From positions 1-56,563 of the forward strand of contig JAKSIC010000019.1 of NCBI GenBank assembly GCA_024399015.1: a stretch of 56,563 nucleotides of DNA, given 5' to 3'. This document shows, piece after piece, positions 1 through 8,098 of the stretch. Within the stretch, counting starts at the first letter, position 1; every line of letters starts with the position of its first letter. A program made the translations under genes and the position numbers. The DNA is from Fibrobacter sp. (lineage in GTDB: Bacteria > Fibrobacterota > Fibrobacteria > Fibrobacterales > Fibrobacteraceae). Below the pieces are notes generated by a model. The model saw only the letters and a program-made list of their open reading frames with translations. It was not told where the DNA came from and did no database searches.

Positions 1-18
1 GCAAAGGAGGGTTCCTTT

Positions 19-945
19 ATGATGGTTGAAATTAAAAGACTGATTGTGGCTGCTCTGGCGACACTTGCATGCGTAGGCATGTGGGGGTGTGGGGATGATG
101 TATCGATGCATTGGTCGGAGGAACGTTCGCTAGGTAAAGTTGTTGGCTTTGTTGACGACTCTCTAGTTATTGTCAATACTTCTCGTTATTGGCATGAGGA
201 AGTGGAACCTACATTTGGCCTTTCGTATGATCGTTCTGGGTATGCTCATCCTGGTTTGTCGCTTTATAACTATCGTGTTCAATTAGATGGACCTGTATGG
301 TCAGATTCGCTGGACAATTCAAGGGACGATGATTTTGAATATATCAAGGGACAACTGTCTGATTCTGTAATTTGGGGCGGGGACCCAAAATCGGAAGTGT
401 CTTTCTGGAAAATAGGTGAGAAACCGCATAAAATGAAAATCAAGAAGCTGTTTGACGGCTGTTCTATTGATGTCCATTACACTACGAAATTGAGACCGTG
501 GCTTGATGGAAAAATATTGGTGATGGGAAATAACAGGAATCCTAATATAGAAGGGTTTAATATGGATAGTCTCGGGAGTGAGTATTGCCAATATGGCGTA
601 TTGGATACGATTCAAAAAACGGTTACATACAAGAGACTAGATGGTGATTTAAAATGGATTAGGAAATGTGATGATGTGAGAGCGTGGGATGGTGATATGT
701 ATTGCTTGAAATTTGATAAAGAAGAACGAACTTCTTCGTTGTTTGTAAATGATAACTTAAAATACATTTTGGAAAATGATTACTTCTGGACTGCGGGTGC
801 TGTTTTGCAATTTCAGGGGAACATTCTCTTGTTGGAACGAGATGTTTGTCGGTTAGAGAACGGAAAAATTAAGTGCTTTGCATCAGCTTCGTCTAGAGGA
901 ATTTCTTTTAAAAATAAAGAAGACGATGTATACATCACATATTAG
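19..945 (+). CDS. hypothetical lipoprotein, 308 aa
   Basis: I do not recognise this family. A strong AGGAGG ribosome-binding site at 5-10 lies 8 bases before the ATG at 19, which settles the start. The N-terminus is a signal sequence: two charged residues, a hydrophobic stretch, then cysteines at residues 18 and 24. Either cysteine could be a poor lipobox, so an outer-membrane or periplasmic lipoprotein is likely but not certain. The rest is soluble, rich in Asp, Trp and Tyr, with no membrane segment. A beta-propeller or surface protein is possible but unproven. It ends about 20 bases before the debris region that starts at 966. Confidence 0.75.
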   Translation: MMVEIKRLIVAALATLACVGMWGCGDDVSMHWSEERSLGKVVGFVDDSLVIVNTSRYWHEEVEPTFGLSYDRSGYAHPGLSLYNYRVQLDGPVWSDSLDNSRDDDFEYIKGQLSDSVIWGGDPKSEVSFWKIGEKPHKMKIKKLFDGCSIDVHYTTKLRPWLDGKILVMGNNRNPNIEGFNMDSLGSEYCQYGVLDTIQKTVTYKRLDGDLKWIRKCDDVRAWDGDMYCLKFDKEERTSSLFVNDNLKYILENDYFWTAGAVLQFQGNILLLERDVCRLENGKIKCFASASSRGISFKNKEDDVYITY

Positions 946-965
946 GGTTTGAAAAAAGTTAAATA

Positions 966-1112
966 TTGAAACGATTAATTGCGTGTATTCTTTTGATAGC
1001 TTTTACAGCTATGTCTTGGGCCGTTCCGAAGCCGATGGAAGCCTTATCCCATTACAATGTTGTTATAAAATTGAATTGTTATGCGAATTCCGGGAACAGT
1101 TCCGGGATGTAG
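966..1112 (+). pseudogene. N-terminal fragment of a secreted protein (TTG start)
   Basis: Reading from the TTG at 966 gives a convincing signal peptide (LKRLIACILLIAFTA then MSWA) followed by KPMEALSHYNVV. After about position 1065 the reading frame turns into unrelated sequence and stops at TAG 1110-1112. The real gene was therefore cut roughly 33 codons in. What remains is only the export signal and the first dozen mature residues, so the original function cannot be told. The break joins directly onto a minus-strand remnant that ends at 1079. Confidence 0.55.
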
Positions 1113-1195
1113 TCTTCCAGGTGATTGCTTTCAATTTTCTTGGCGATGAGGCCCGCGGCCTTGCCTGCGGTTATGTTGTCTTCAGCAGCCGCGGG
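1079..1195 (-). pseudogene. C-terminal remnant of an unidentified gene, minus strand
   Basis: Read on the minus strand, bases 1195 to 1079 encode about 38 codons ending in TAA, including AAAEDNITAGKAAGLIAKKI and finishing DYIPELFPEFA. Codon choice (GAA, AAG, GCC, GGC, ATC, CTG) matches genuine genes of this window, so I read it as the 3' end of a gene carried here by rearrangement. No start or upstream part is present. The parent protein is not identified. Confidence 0.4.
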
Positions 1196-1453
1196 TATCG
1201 CAATATGCTTGACGATTTAAAAATCGTTCCCTCCATGAGTGCGCCTGGCTGTCCGTACGACAACGCGGCGATGGAGAGCTTCTTCGCCAGCTTGAAAAAG
1301 GAGCAAGTTCACCACAGGACATACGCAGATATTGACGAGGTCAAGGAGGATTTGTTCAAGTATATTGAACTGTTTTACAATCGCAAGCGCTTGCATAGCA
1401 GCCTAGGGTACATGAGTCCGGTTGCATATCGCTTGCAGAAACTTTGTGCTTAA
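1196..1453 (+). pseudogene. IS3-family transposase (OrfB) C-terminal remnant
   Basis: From the codon TAT at 1196 the frame encodes YRNMLDDLKIVPSMSAPG, then YDNAAMESFF, then FYNRKRLHSSLGYMSPV. This is the diagnostic end of an IS3/IS150-type DDE transposase. The catalytic Glu (in MESFF) is kept, but both catalytic Asp residues and the whole N-terminal two thirds are missing, so the fragment is inactive. The open frame extends upstream to 983 only because it runs through the opposite strand of another gene remnant. No complete IS ends were seen around it. Confidence 0.8.
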
Positions 1454-1653
1454 GATGTAACTGTCGATACGAAAAAAGTGTATATTTATTCCATCAGCTA
1501 ATGAATATGGTTTATGAGAAACCCTCTATTAAAAAATCAACAAGTCCAAAATACTTTTTTCGTCAAAAGAGTATTCTTTTGTAACCCATCATATGATGAG
1601 AGCTGTATATGCACAAAAAAAACTTTGTTCTTTTTTTGGAGTAAGGTGGTGAT

Positions 1654-1911
1654 ATGAATTCAAAAATTGCGGACTTTTTGATTAAAGCTGCTATATTTGG
1701 TATGTTGGTCGCTGGATATAGATGGATTCAACATGCTAACGCAAATAAATCGGCCTATGCGGATAAAAAAATACAAGAACGTCATTTGAATCACCAAAAA
1801 TATGAATCTTTGAGAAAAGAATCTCCTTACAAATTAAATCAAAACAACGTTGTATGGCCTAATGGGGACAACCGTAGTAAGAAGGCGGTTGGTCCGATTA
1901 GAATGGATTGA
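1654..1911 (+). CDS. small membrane-anchored hypothetical protein, 85 aa
   Basis: The ATG at 1654 follows a purine-rich GGAGTAAGGTGGTG leader. Residues about 7-25 form one hydrophobic helix (ADFLIKAAIFGMLVAGY). A short, charged, Lys/Asn/His-rich tail follows, probably cytoplasmic or periplasmic. The family is unknown. The preceding 200 bases (1454-1653) are AT-rich and hold a 12-bp palindrome (CATCATATGATG, 1587-1598) and an imperfect AATACT/AGTATT hairpin, but no gene. Confidence 0.55.
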   Translation: MNSKIADFLIKAAIFGMLVAGYRWIQHANANKSAYADKKIQERHLNHQKYESLRKESPYKLNQNNVVWPNGDNRSKKAVGPIRMD

Positions 1912-1993
1912 GCAATTAGCTTATAATAATCAAGATAAAACAATTCCTGGACCATAGAACTTTTTGACATATTGCGTTAGGGATAGTGACCCC

Positions 1994-2109
1994 TTGGGGC
2001 GGAGACTTGCGAAGCAAGGCGACCTTTTAGGAGGTTGACAACGAGCGTAGCGAAGGTGGCTGCCCCTAAAATACAGCCCGACCCCGGTGGAGCCGGGGGA
2101 ACGCCCCAA
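1994..2109. repeat. structured intergenic element bounded by inverted repeats
   Basis: TTGGGGCG at 1994-2001 is exactly complementary to CGCCCCAA at 2102-2109. Inside lie a CTTGC-GAA-GCAAG hairpin (2006-2018) and a CCCCGG-TGGAG-CCGGGG hairpin (2082-2098). The composition is much richer in G+C than the flanks. A short open frame crosses it but has no plausible start or family. On the minus strand it carries CGTTGTC and CGCCTTG, words also seen in the hairpin elements after glgE and pgk. It lies between two gene 3' ends, so a dispersed repeat or structured RNA is more likely than a promoter. Confidence 0.4.
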
Positions 2110-2118
2110 AAAAACAGT

Positions 2119-2679
2119 TTAGTGTTGGCTTGCGAAAAATATGGCGGTGGCTTCGGTGAGTTGCGCTACGACGTAGAAAATTCCTACGAAGCTTGCTACA
2201 AGCAAAATAGTTTCTACGACGGCGACGATTTTGCACCAGGGGACCTTGCCGATTTCAATGCCGTTCTTGGCGGTATAGGTGCCGTTGCCCAATTTGTACA
2301 GATCCATAATGTTCAGGATCATGGCGACGGGAGACAGCACACAAGAAAGGGTGCAAACCAGCTTGATGATGCCGGCCTTGATGTTGCCACAGTTCAGGTC
2401 GTGAACACCAAGGTATCCGAACAATGTGGCGAGAATGCCGATGTAGGTGGCGTTCTTGTCGGGGCCGCCCTTGCCGATGACTTTCTTGGCGAAGGGGTTC
2501 CCAACTACATGCTTGACGAATTCCTGCTGACGTTCTTCGTCGGTCATGTTCGAGGAATTCTTGCAGAATTCCTCCCAGGACTTGTTGTTCCCGGTGCGAG
2601 CTTTTGACTTCCTTGTGGAATTTTCCACGGGGAAGCTTTGTTCCAAATCCAGGTTACGGGACTCGTTTTGATTTTCCAT
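2119..2679 (-). CDS. TM2 domain-containing membrane protein, 186 aa
   Basis: The N-terminal third (about 75 residues) is polar and probably cytoplasmic. It is followed by a TM2 domain: two close membrane helices around the family signature G-x-x-G-x-H-x-x-x-x-G, seen as FGYLGVHDLNCGNIKAGI. A third hydrophobic stretch (IVAVVETILLVASFVGIFYV) sits near the C-terminus. TM2 proteins are small membrane proteins of mostly unknown role. The gene starts 9 bases after the recD2 stop, so it is the last gene of the minus-strand run that includes cstA and recD2. Confidence 0.8.
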   Translation of the reverse strand: MENQNESRNLDLEQSFPVENSTRKSKARTGNNKSWEEFCKNSSNMTDEERQQEFVKHVVGNPFAKKVIGKGGPDKNATYIGILATLFGYLGVHDLNCGNIKAGIIKLVCTLSCVLSPVAMILNIMDLYKLGNGTYTAKNGIEIGKVPWCKIVAVVETILLVASFVGIFYVVAQLTEATAIFFASQH

Positions 2680-2688
2680 ATTTCAAAA

Positions 2689-4830
2689 TTAGGAAAGGCG
2701 CTCGGTGAGGCGGGTGAAACGTTTGTTGCTTCTGCTGTTTCGTACAGCTTGGTAGAAGGCGCCTGGCGCACTTAAAATCCACACGTGGCCCTTGGCGCGG
2801 GTGATGGCCGTGTAGATCAAGTTGCGCTGCAACATGACGTAGTGGCTGCTGTCTAGAATGACGATGACGGCGGGGTATTCGCTGCCTTGGCTCTTGTGGA
2901 TGGTGCTGGCGTAGGCGAGGGAAAGTTCCTCGATTTCGTCGTCCTCGTAGTCCACATTCTTGTCGTCGAAAAAGACTGTGATTTTCTTGTCCTTGCTGAT
3001 GCGCCAGATGATGCCTACGTCGCCGTTGAAGACGTTCTTTTCGTAGTTGTTCTTCATTTGCATCACGCGGTCGCCTACGCTCCAGTTGGTGCCCGCGATT
3101 TTTATGCGGGGGGCGTCCGGATTCAGCAAGTCCTGCAGGAATGTATTCAGCTCGAAGATGCCCAAGGGTCCTTTACGCATGGGGCAAAGAATCTGCAATT
3201 GTTCCTTCAGGTCGATGTCCAGCTTGCTCTTGACTCCGGAGGCGATAAGCTGTTGCAGCATTCGCTTAGCTTCGTCGGGATCGTTGTAGGGCATGAAATG
3301 GAAGTTGGGTCCGTCGGGAGGGGAGGGCACGATTCCCTGATTGATTTTGGAAGCCTTGTCGGCGATGTCGTTACCGCCGGCCTGGCGGAACACATGCTGC
3401 AGGCGGACGCTGGGGATTTTCGGACAGCGGAGGAGGTCGTTGAGGACATTGCCCGGTCCAACGCTTGGCAGCTGGTCTGCGTCGCCCACAAGTACAATTC
3501 GGGTATGGAAACTGACTGCATCAAACAGGGAGGCCGCAAGCCATGTGTCCACCATACTGAATTCGTCTACAATCAAAAGCTTGCATTGAATCTTGTTCTC
3601 GGCGTTCTTCTTGAACTTGTGGGAGACAGGGTCTACTTCCAAAAGGCGGTGGATGGTGCTTGCCTTTTCACCGCAAACGTCGCTCATGCGTTTTGCTGCA
3701 CGGCCTGTGGGGGCGGCGAGGCAAATGGACTCATCCATTTTGCGGGCCAGGTGAATAATGCCCTTTAGGATGGTGGTCTTGCCGGTGCCGGGTCCGCCAG
3801 TAATAATGAAAATCTTGTGGCCCAAAGCCTTGCTGATGGCTTCACGCTGGATGGGCTCGAAGGCGAAATGATGTTCTCTTTCCCAGTCCACGAGAGCCCT
3901 GTCAAAACCTTCTGTGGGAAGGTCGTTCATCAGGAATCGGTTTGAAATGTTGTCTGCAATACGCTGTTCCGCATTGAATAAATGAGGGTGGAAGCAGTCG
4001 TCGTTTACGCGACGGATCCGCTCATTGTTGCAAGTCCTTTCAAATACGTCCAGCAGGCGATTGATGGAATCTTCGTCTTCCATCTCCAGGCGGAGATTTC
4101 GGATGGTGCGGCCCAGCAGTTGGTCCTTGGGCAGGAACGTGTGCCCGTCACTCATGGAGGCTTCCTGCAGCGTGTAGAGTAACGCTTCCTGCAAACGCGT
4201 CGGGCTGTCCTTAGGAATCCCCACCTTCATGGCGATTTCGTCAGCCTTCAGAAAACCGATGCCGAAAATTTCCTCGCACAGCATGTAGGGATTTTCGTGA
4301 ATCTTCTCGATGGTTGCCTGACCGAATTTCTGCCACAACTTTTTGGCGATGCTGCCGGTAATGTCGTGACTGTACAGGAACATCATAGTGTCGCGGCTAT
4401 GGCGGGTTTCCTGCCAGCGGGCAAGGAAAAGCTCCACCTTGGAGGCAGACAATCCCTTGATTTTTTTGCTGCGGAAAATTTCCGGATGGTTGTCCAGAAT
4501 ATCAAAAGTTTGTTCGCCGAAAATATCGTAGATGTTCTGGGCTGTCTTGGGGCCAACGCCAGGGCAAATTCCGCTGCCAAGATAAGTGACAATTTCACCG
4601 TCGTCTGCTGCAGCAATAAGTTCAAAACTGCTTGCCTTGAACTGAGGACCATATTTCGGATGGTGTCCCCATTCTCCTTCAAGTTTCAGCTGTTCGCCCA
4701 CATTGAATTCGGGGAAGGTGCCTGTAACGATCACCACCTTTTTGGATTCTGCATCGTTTAGCCGCAAAACGGTGAATCCATTCTGCGGGCTATGAAAAGT
4801 GATGGACTTTACGGATCCTTTAAGTTCCAT
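2689..4830 (-). CDS. recD2: RecD2-type ATP-dependent DNA helicase (SF1B)
   Basis: A 713-residue SF1B 5'-3' DNA helicase, close to the usual length of RecD2 proteins that act without RecBC. The N-terminal OB-like region (MELKGSVKSITFHSPQNGFT) and helix-hairpin-helix segments (GSGICPGVGPKTAQNI) are typical. Walker A is GGPGTGKTT near residue 347, motif II LLIVDEFSMVD, and the C-terminal motif LAYASTIHKSQGSEYPAVI precedes the final YTAITRAK. It probably works in DNA repair or replication-fork restart. The ATG overlaps the cstA stop by one base (TAATG), implying coupled translation, although the two functions are unrelated. Confidence 0.93.
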   Translation of the reverse strand: MELKGSVKSITFHSPQNGFTVLRLNDAESKKVVIVTGTFPEFNVGEQLKLEGEWGHHPKYGPQFKASSFELIAAADDGEIVTYLGSGICPGVGPKTAQNIYDIFGEQTFDILDNHPEIFRSKKIKGLSASKVELFLARWQETRHSRDTMMFLYSHDITGSIAKKLWQKFGQATIEKIHENPYMLCEEIFGIGFLKADEIAMKVGIPKDSPTRLQEALLYTLQEASMSDGHTFLPKDQLLGRTIRNLRLEMEDEDSINRLLDVFERTCNNERIRRVNDDCFHPHLFNAEQRIADNISNRFLMNDLPTEGFDRALVDWEREHHFAFEPIQREAISKALGHKIFIITGGPGTGKTTILKGIIHLARKMDESICLAAPTGRAAKRMSDVCGEKASTIHRLLEVDPVSHKFKKNAENKIQCKLLIVDEFSMVDTWLAASLFDAVSFHTRIVLVGDADQLPSVGPGNVLNDLLRCPKIPSVRLQHVFRQAGGNDIADKASKINQGIVPSPPDGPNFHFMPYNDPDEAKRMLQQLIASGVKSKLDIDLKEQLQILCPMRKGPLGIFELNTFLQDLLNPDAPRIKIAGTNWSVGDRVMQMKNNYEKNVFNGDVGIIWRISKDKKITVFFDDKNVDYEDDEIEELSLAYASTIHKSQGSEYPAVIVILDSSHYVMLQRNLIYTAITRAKGHVWILSAPGAFYQAVRNSRSNKRFTRLTERLS

Positions 4831-6365
4831 TACTTAGGCTGGTAATTGTTCTTGATGTCCTTGGAAACGTCCCATTTATCCGGGTCGAAACCTTCCATGG
4901 TAGAAAGCTTCTTGCCGCGCTTGACCAGCCAGGAACCGAGAAGAGCAGAGAGGATGATGGCGAGAACCAAAGCTGTGTTGTAGTTCAAGCCAAAGCCCAG
5001 AGGAGCGCCTTTCAGGTTGGTGGGGCTGACCCACAGAATGTAATCAAAGCAGATAAAGCTCATGAACAGGCAGGGACCAAGTCCAATCCAGAAATTCTTG
5101 CCCTTGCTGCGAAGATAGACCGTGGTGACGCAGAGGCTGCACACGGCCATCAACTGGTTACTCCAGCTGAAGTAATTCCAAAGGATGTTGAAACCTTCCG
5201 GGTTCAGGTTGCTCCAAAGGATGATGAGGAAGCAAACGAAGAACATGGGGACGGTGAGCATCAAACGGCTCTTGACAGAAGTCTGTTCGATGTTGAACAA
5301 TTCTGCGATGGTGAGACGAAGGCTGCGAAGGCTGGTGTCGCCGCTGGTGATGGCGAGAACGATCACGCCGATAACCACCATCACGGAAATGGGGGCAAAG
5401 GGAATCACGGTGGAAACCAATGCGCTCAAAACCTTGACGCCGCTAGCGCCGGTGATAAGTTCCGGCATCTGGTGATAAATGAACATGCCTCCTGCAGCCC
5501 AGATCATACCGATAAGGCCTTCGATAATCATCATACCGTAGAAAGTCTGACGGCCCATATGTTCGCTCTTTTCAGTACGGGCCACCAGCGGGCTCTGGGT
5601 GCTGTGGAAACCACTGATGATGCCGCAAGCGATGGTCACGAACAGCATGGGAATGATGGGCTGGCCGGCCGGATGCTTGTTGAAGTTGCTGGCGAAGTCG
5701 CTGAAGCAGATTTCGTCAAGAACACCAAGGTTCGGGGCGATGCCGATCAAAATTGCGATGGAGGCGAGAATCAGCAGGGCACCGAAAATCGGGTAGATGC
5801 GGCCGATAATCTTGTCGATGGGGAAGAAGGTGCTGAGGAAGTAGTAGACGAAAATGCAACCCACAGCAATCCAGAACAAAGTGGGAGAAACTGCGCTACC
5901 CACGAGGATGGGGGTGTTGATGAGTGCTGCTGGTGTGTTGGTGAACACGGCGCCTACAAGAATCAACGCAACAGAAATCAAGGTGATAACAATCTTGGAA
6001 GGACCCTTGCCCAGGAACTTGCGGGAGAGGGCGGGAACATTGTAACCGTTGTTACGCATGCTCACCATGCCGCTGAAGTAGTCGTGGACGGCGCCGCCAA
6101 GGACGTTTCCGAGAGGAAGCAAAATAAAGACGATGGCACCGAACTTGATTCCAAGAATCACGCCGATCACGGGACCGATACCGGCGATATTCAAAAGCTG
6201 GATCAAGACGTTTTTCCAATGGGGGAGAACAACTCGGTCCACGCCATCGGGATTTTCAAGTGCAGGCGGCTTGCGGTCATCGGGACCGAAAACTTTTTCA
6301 ACGAATTTTCCGTAAGTGAAGTAGCCACCGATGAGGATAGCGACGCCAATAAGGAATGTAATCAT
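4830..6365 (-). CDS. cstA: carbon starvation protein CstA-family transporter
   Basis: A 511-residue polytopic inner-membrane protein with about 13 hydrophobic segments. CstA-type sequence is clear: GPVIGVILG near the N-terminus, then HDYFSGMVSMRNNGYNVPAL, and FHSTQSPLVARTEKSEHMGR. The family includes peptide and pyruvate transporters; this is the shorter form, against about 700 residues in E. coli CstA. The substrate here cannot be told. An AGAAGG motif lies before the ATG at 6365. A 60-base gap separates it from the upstream OMP gene, and its stop is fused to the recD2 start. Confidence 0.88.
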   Translation of the reverse strand: MITFLIGVAILIGGYFTYGKFVEKVFGPDDRKPPALENPDGVDRVVLPHWKNVLIQLLNIAGIGPVIGVILGIKFGAIVFILLPLGNVLGGAVHDYFSGMVSMRNNGYNVPALSRKFLGKGPSKIVITLISVALILVGAVFTNTPAALINTPILVGSAVSPTLFWIAVGCIFVYYFLSTFFPIDKIIGRIYPIFGALLILASIAILIGIAPNLGVLDEICFSDFASNFNKHPAGQPIIPMLFVTIACGIISGFHSTQSPLVARTEKSEHMGRQTFYGMMIIEGLIGMIWAAGGMFIYHQMPELITGASGVKVLSALVSTVIPFAPISVMVVIGVIVLAITSGDTSLRSLRLTIAELFNIEQTSVKSRLMLTVPMFFVCFLIILWSNLNPEGFNILWNYFSWSNQLMAVCSLCVTTVYLRSKGKNFWIGLGPCLFMSFICFDYILWVSPTNLKGAPLGFGLNYNTALVLAIILSALLGSWLVKRGKKLSTMEGFDPDKWDVSKDIKNNYQPK

Positions 6366-6425
6366 CTTTTGCCTTCTTTATTTTGTTGCGGCATGCACGA
6401 TCTTGCGGCTACCGCGGGTTAAATA

Positions 6426-7346
6426 TTATTCCTTGCCGTATTGCTGCTGGAAGTAAAGAACGTTAGTAGTAAAGCTGGACTTGCCTGCGTAATCGAAGCC
6501 GAGAACCGGGTGGAAGGAGTTGCCCAAAGTGAATGCAACTTCAAGACCGAACTTGAATCCGCAATTGCCATCAATATCCTGGTCGTAGCCGGGCTTGCCG
6601 GATGCGGCCATATTTGCGTACTGGTAACCCAAAGTCAGCATAACTTCTGCTTCCTTGATGGGCTTGTAGCCGATGACGACGTCGGCGGTAATACCGGTCA
6701 AATCAAGAATCAAGGGATTTGTATGATCCTTGGGCTGATACTTGATGGTGCTGGAGCTGTAACCGAATACAGCGCTGACATCCATTGTCTGGAGAGCTGC
6801 CGGCAGCTTCTTCTGGAACAGATGACCAAAGCTATACTGAGCGCCAATACCCAAAAGGTTAAAACCCTTCAGTTCGCTGATGGGCGGGAGCCACATACCG
6901 CGGAGAACCAAACGTGCATGGTAGTAGCTGGCGCCGAGCTGCAAGTACGGGTAAGTGAAAATGGGGAGGCTGTTCAATGTCTCGTTACCGTAGATACCGA
7001 CTGCGTAGGGTGCGCCCTTGTCACCGAAAATGGTGGGAATATCTGCGGAAACAATACCAACTTTTTGAGTGTACTTACGGTCGTCATCGCCAATAGGCAC
7101 GATGGCGAAGGGGAGGCCAGCTTCAAAAGCGAAGGACTTGGGAACGCTGGCACTTGCGTACCAGTTGCTGTTCAGTACGTTGCCGATGTTGTCAATGATA
7201 GGCTTGACGTAGCCGGCTCGGTTGGAGACCTTGTAGAATGCGGATAAGGTTTCGTTGGTGGTTGCCCAGCCGTCTTTGTCGGCGGCGCTTGCAGATACTG
7301 CAGCACCCAATGCAATTGCGGAAATGATTTTAATGATTGTTTTCAT
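6426..7346 (-). CDS. putative outer-membrane beta-barrel protein, 306 aa
   Basis: It starts with a classical signal peptide (MKTIIKIISAIALGAAVSASA). The mature part has alternating polar/hydrophobic strands, many Gly and aromatic residues and a predicted barrel-like pattern (ASYYHARLVLRGMWLPP, VMLTLGYQYANM). Resemblance to DUF6588-like Fibrobacter proteins is an impression only. It follows the next gene upstream (7360-8031) by 13 bases, and both are envelope proteins, so they are probably co-transcribed. The ligand is unknown. Confidence 0.65.
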   Translation of the reverse strand: MKTIIKIISAIALGAAVSASAADKDGWATTNETLSAFYKVSNRAGYVKPIIDNIGNVLNSNWYASASVPKSFAFEAGLPFAIVPIGDDDRKYTQKVGIVSADIPTIFGDKGAPYAVGIYGNETLNSLPIFTYPYLQLGASYYHARLVLRGMWLPPISELKGFNLLGIGAQYSFGHLFQKKLPAALQTMDVSAVFGYSSSTIKYQPKDHTNPLILDLTGITADVVIGYKPIKEAEVMLTLGYQYANMAASGKPGYDQDIDGNCGFKFGLEVAFTLGNSFHPVLGFDYAGKSSFTTNVLYFQQQYGKE

Positions 7347-7359
7347 ATTTTACCCAAAC

Positions 7360-8031
7360 CTAGAACTGATATTGAACGGTTGCTGATATAAAGAAGAAAG
7401 TCTGCCACAAATAGGGCTTGATGTCCACAAGTCCCGTTCTTGTAGAGTAGGCGTTTTTGAACCAGTTCTCGTAAATTTTGATGGACGGAACTACAGCGAA
7501 GTGCTCTGTGAAATAATAGCGGAAGTTGGCTACAAATGCTAAGCTGGAACCCATCAGTTCAGAACTTGTTTCGTTGTCGTCAAAGATGGCGGATTTCTTG
7601 GTGGTGATTTTTGCAAATGAATATCCACCGCCAAGTCCAAGTTGGAAATCTTCCGGCCAGAACAGGTTGTAGGTGAACTCAAATCCAAATCGCCACATAT
7701 GGGAATCGGCTTTTCTACTTTCATCCTCATATTTGACCAAGTTTGGTTGCCCGTTCCAGTAATGGAAATTTGCCGCCAATGTAAATGCCCAAATATTTGT
7801 ACCGATAGAAATATCCGGGTAGAGCATTGTCTTTAATGCGGGGGCGAGAATCGCAGCCTTGTTCCCTAATGAATCTGTTGTCTTGATGACAGATTTGTTT
7901 AGGTCTCCAGTTGAAAATGAGAAACTTGATCCTGCCTCAACGAAGTAGGTTCTTGGCCAGTAATCGTCTGCAAGAGCCTGCGTGCAAAGCATGGCCATTG
8001 CGGCGATCAATATGATCATACATTTCTTCAC
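7360..8031 (-). CDS. putative outer-membrane protein, 223 aa
   Basis: A signal peptide (MKKCMIILIAAMAMLCTQALA) is followed by about 200 residues with the strand pattern of a small beta-barrel: FVEAGSSFSFSTGDL, AFTLAANFHYWNGQ, FGFEFTYNLFWP, FQLGLGGGYSFAKI. The chain ends in ISATVQYQF; a terminal aromatic residue is usual for outer-membrane barrels. It is the first gene of the minus-strand run down to the TM2 gene. The specific function is not recognisable. Confidence 0.65.
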   Translation of the reverse strand: MKKCMIILIAAMAMLCTQALADDYWPRTYFVEAGSSFSFSTGDLNKSVIKTTDSLGNKAAILAPALKTMLYPDISIGTNIWAFTLAANFHYWNGQPNLVKYEDESRKADSHMWRFGFEFTYNLFWPEDFQLGLGGGYSFAKITTKKSAIFDDNETSSELMGSSLAFVANFRYYFTEHFAVVPSIKIYENWFKNAYSTRTGLVDIKPYLWQTFFFISATVQYQF

Positions 8032-8050
8032 GTTGAAATCCTCGCGCCTC

Positions 8051-8098
8051 TAACCACTTTCCACTACCAACTGTCTACTTCCTACTTTCTACTAACAA
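8051..8098. repeat. degenerate CTACT/CAACT tandem repeat
   Basis: About 48 bases made of imperfect reiterations of CTACTTTC, CCACTACC and CTAACAACT, ending exactly at the nadA stop codon. It has no coding potential. Such repeats can arise by replication slippage. It fills the whole gap between nadA and the upstream start of the 7360-8031 gene, so that gene's promoter must overlap it or lie in nadA. Confidence 0.4.

Noticed and set aside
983-1453. 156-residue open frame as one transposase gene
   Set aside because: Only the part after 1196 matches IS3 OrfB; the first 70 codons are antisense to another coding-like remnant and follow a broken signal-peptide gene.
2035-2607. 190-codon plus-strand frame
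   Set aside because: It lies antisense to the TM2-domain gene and across a structured noncoding element.
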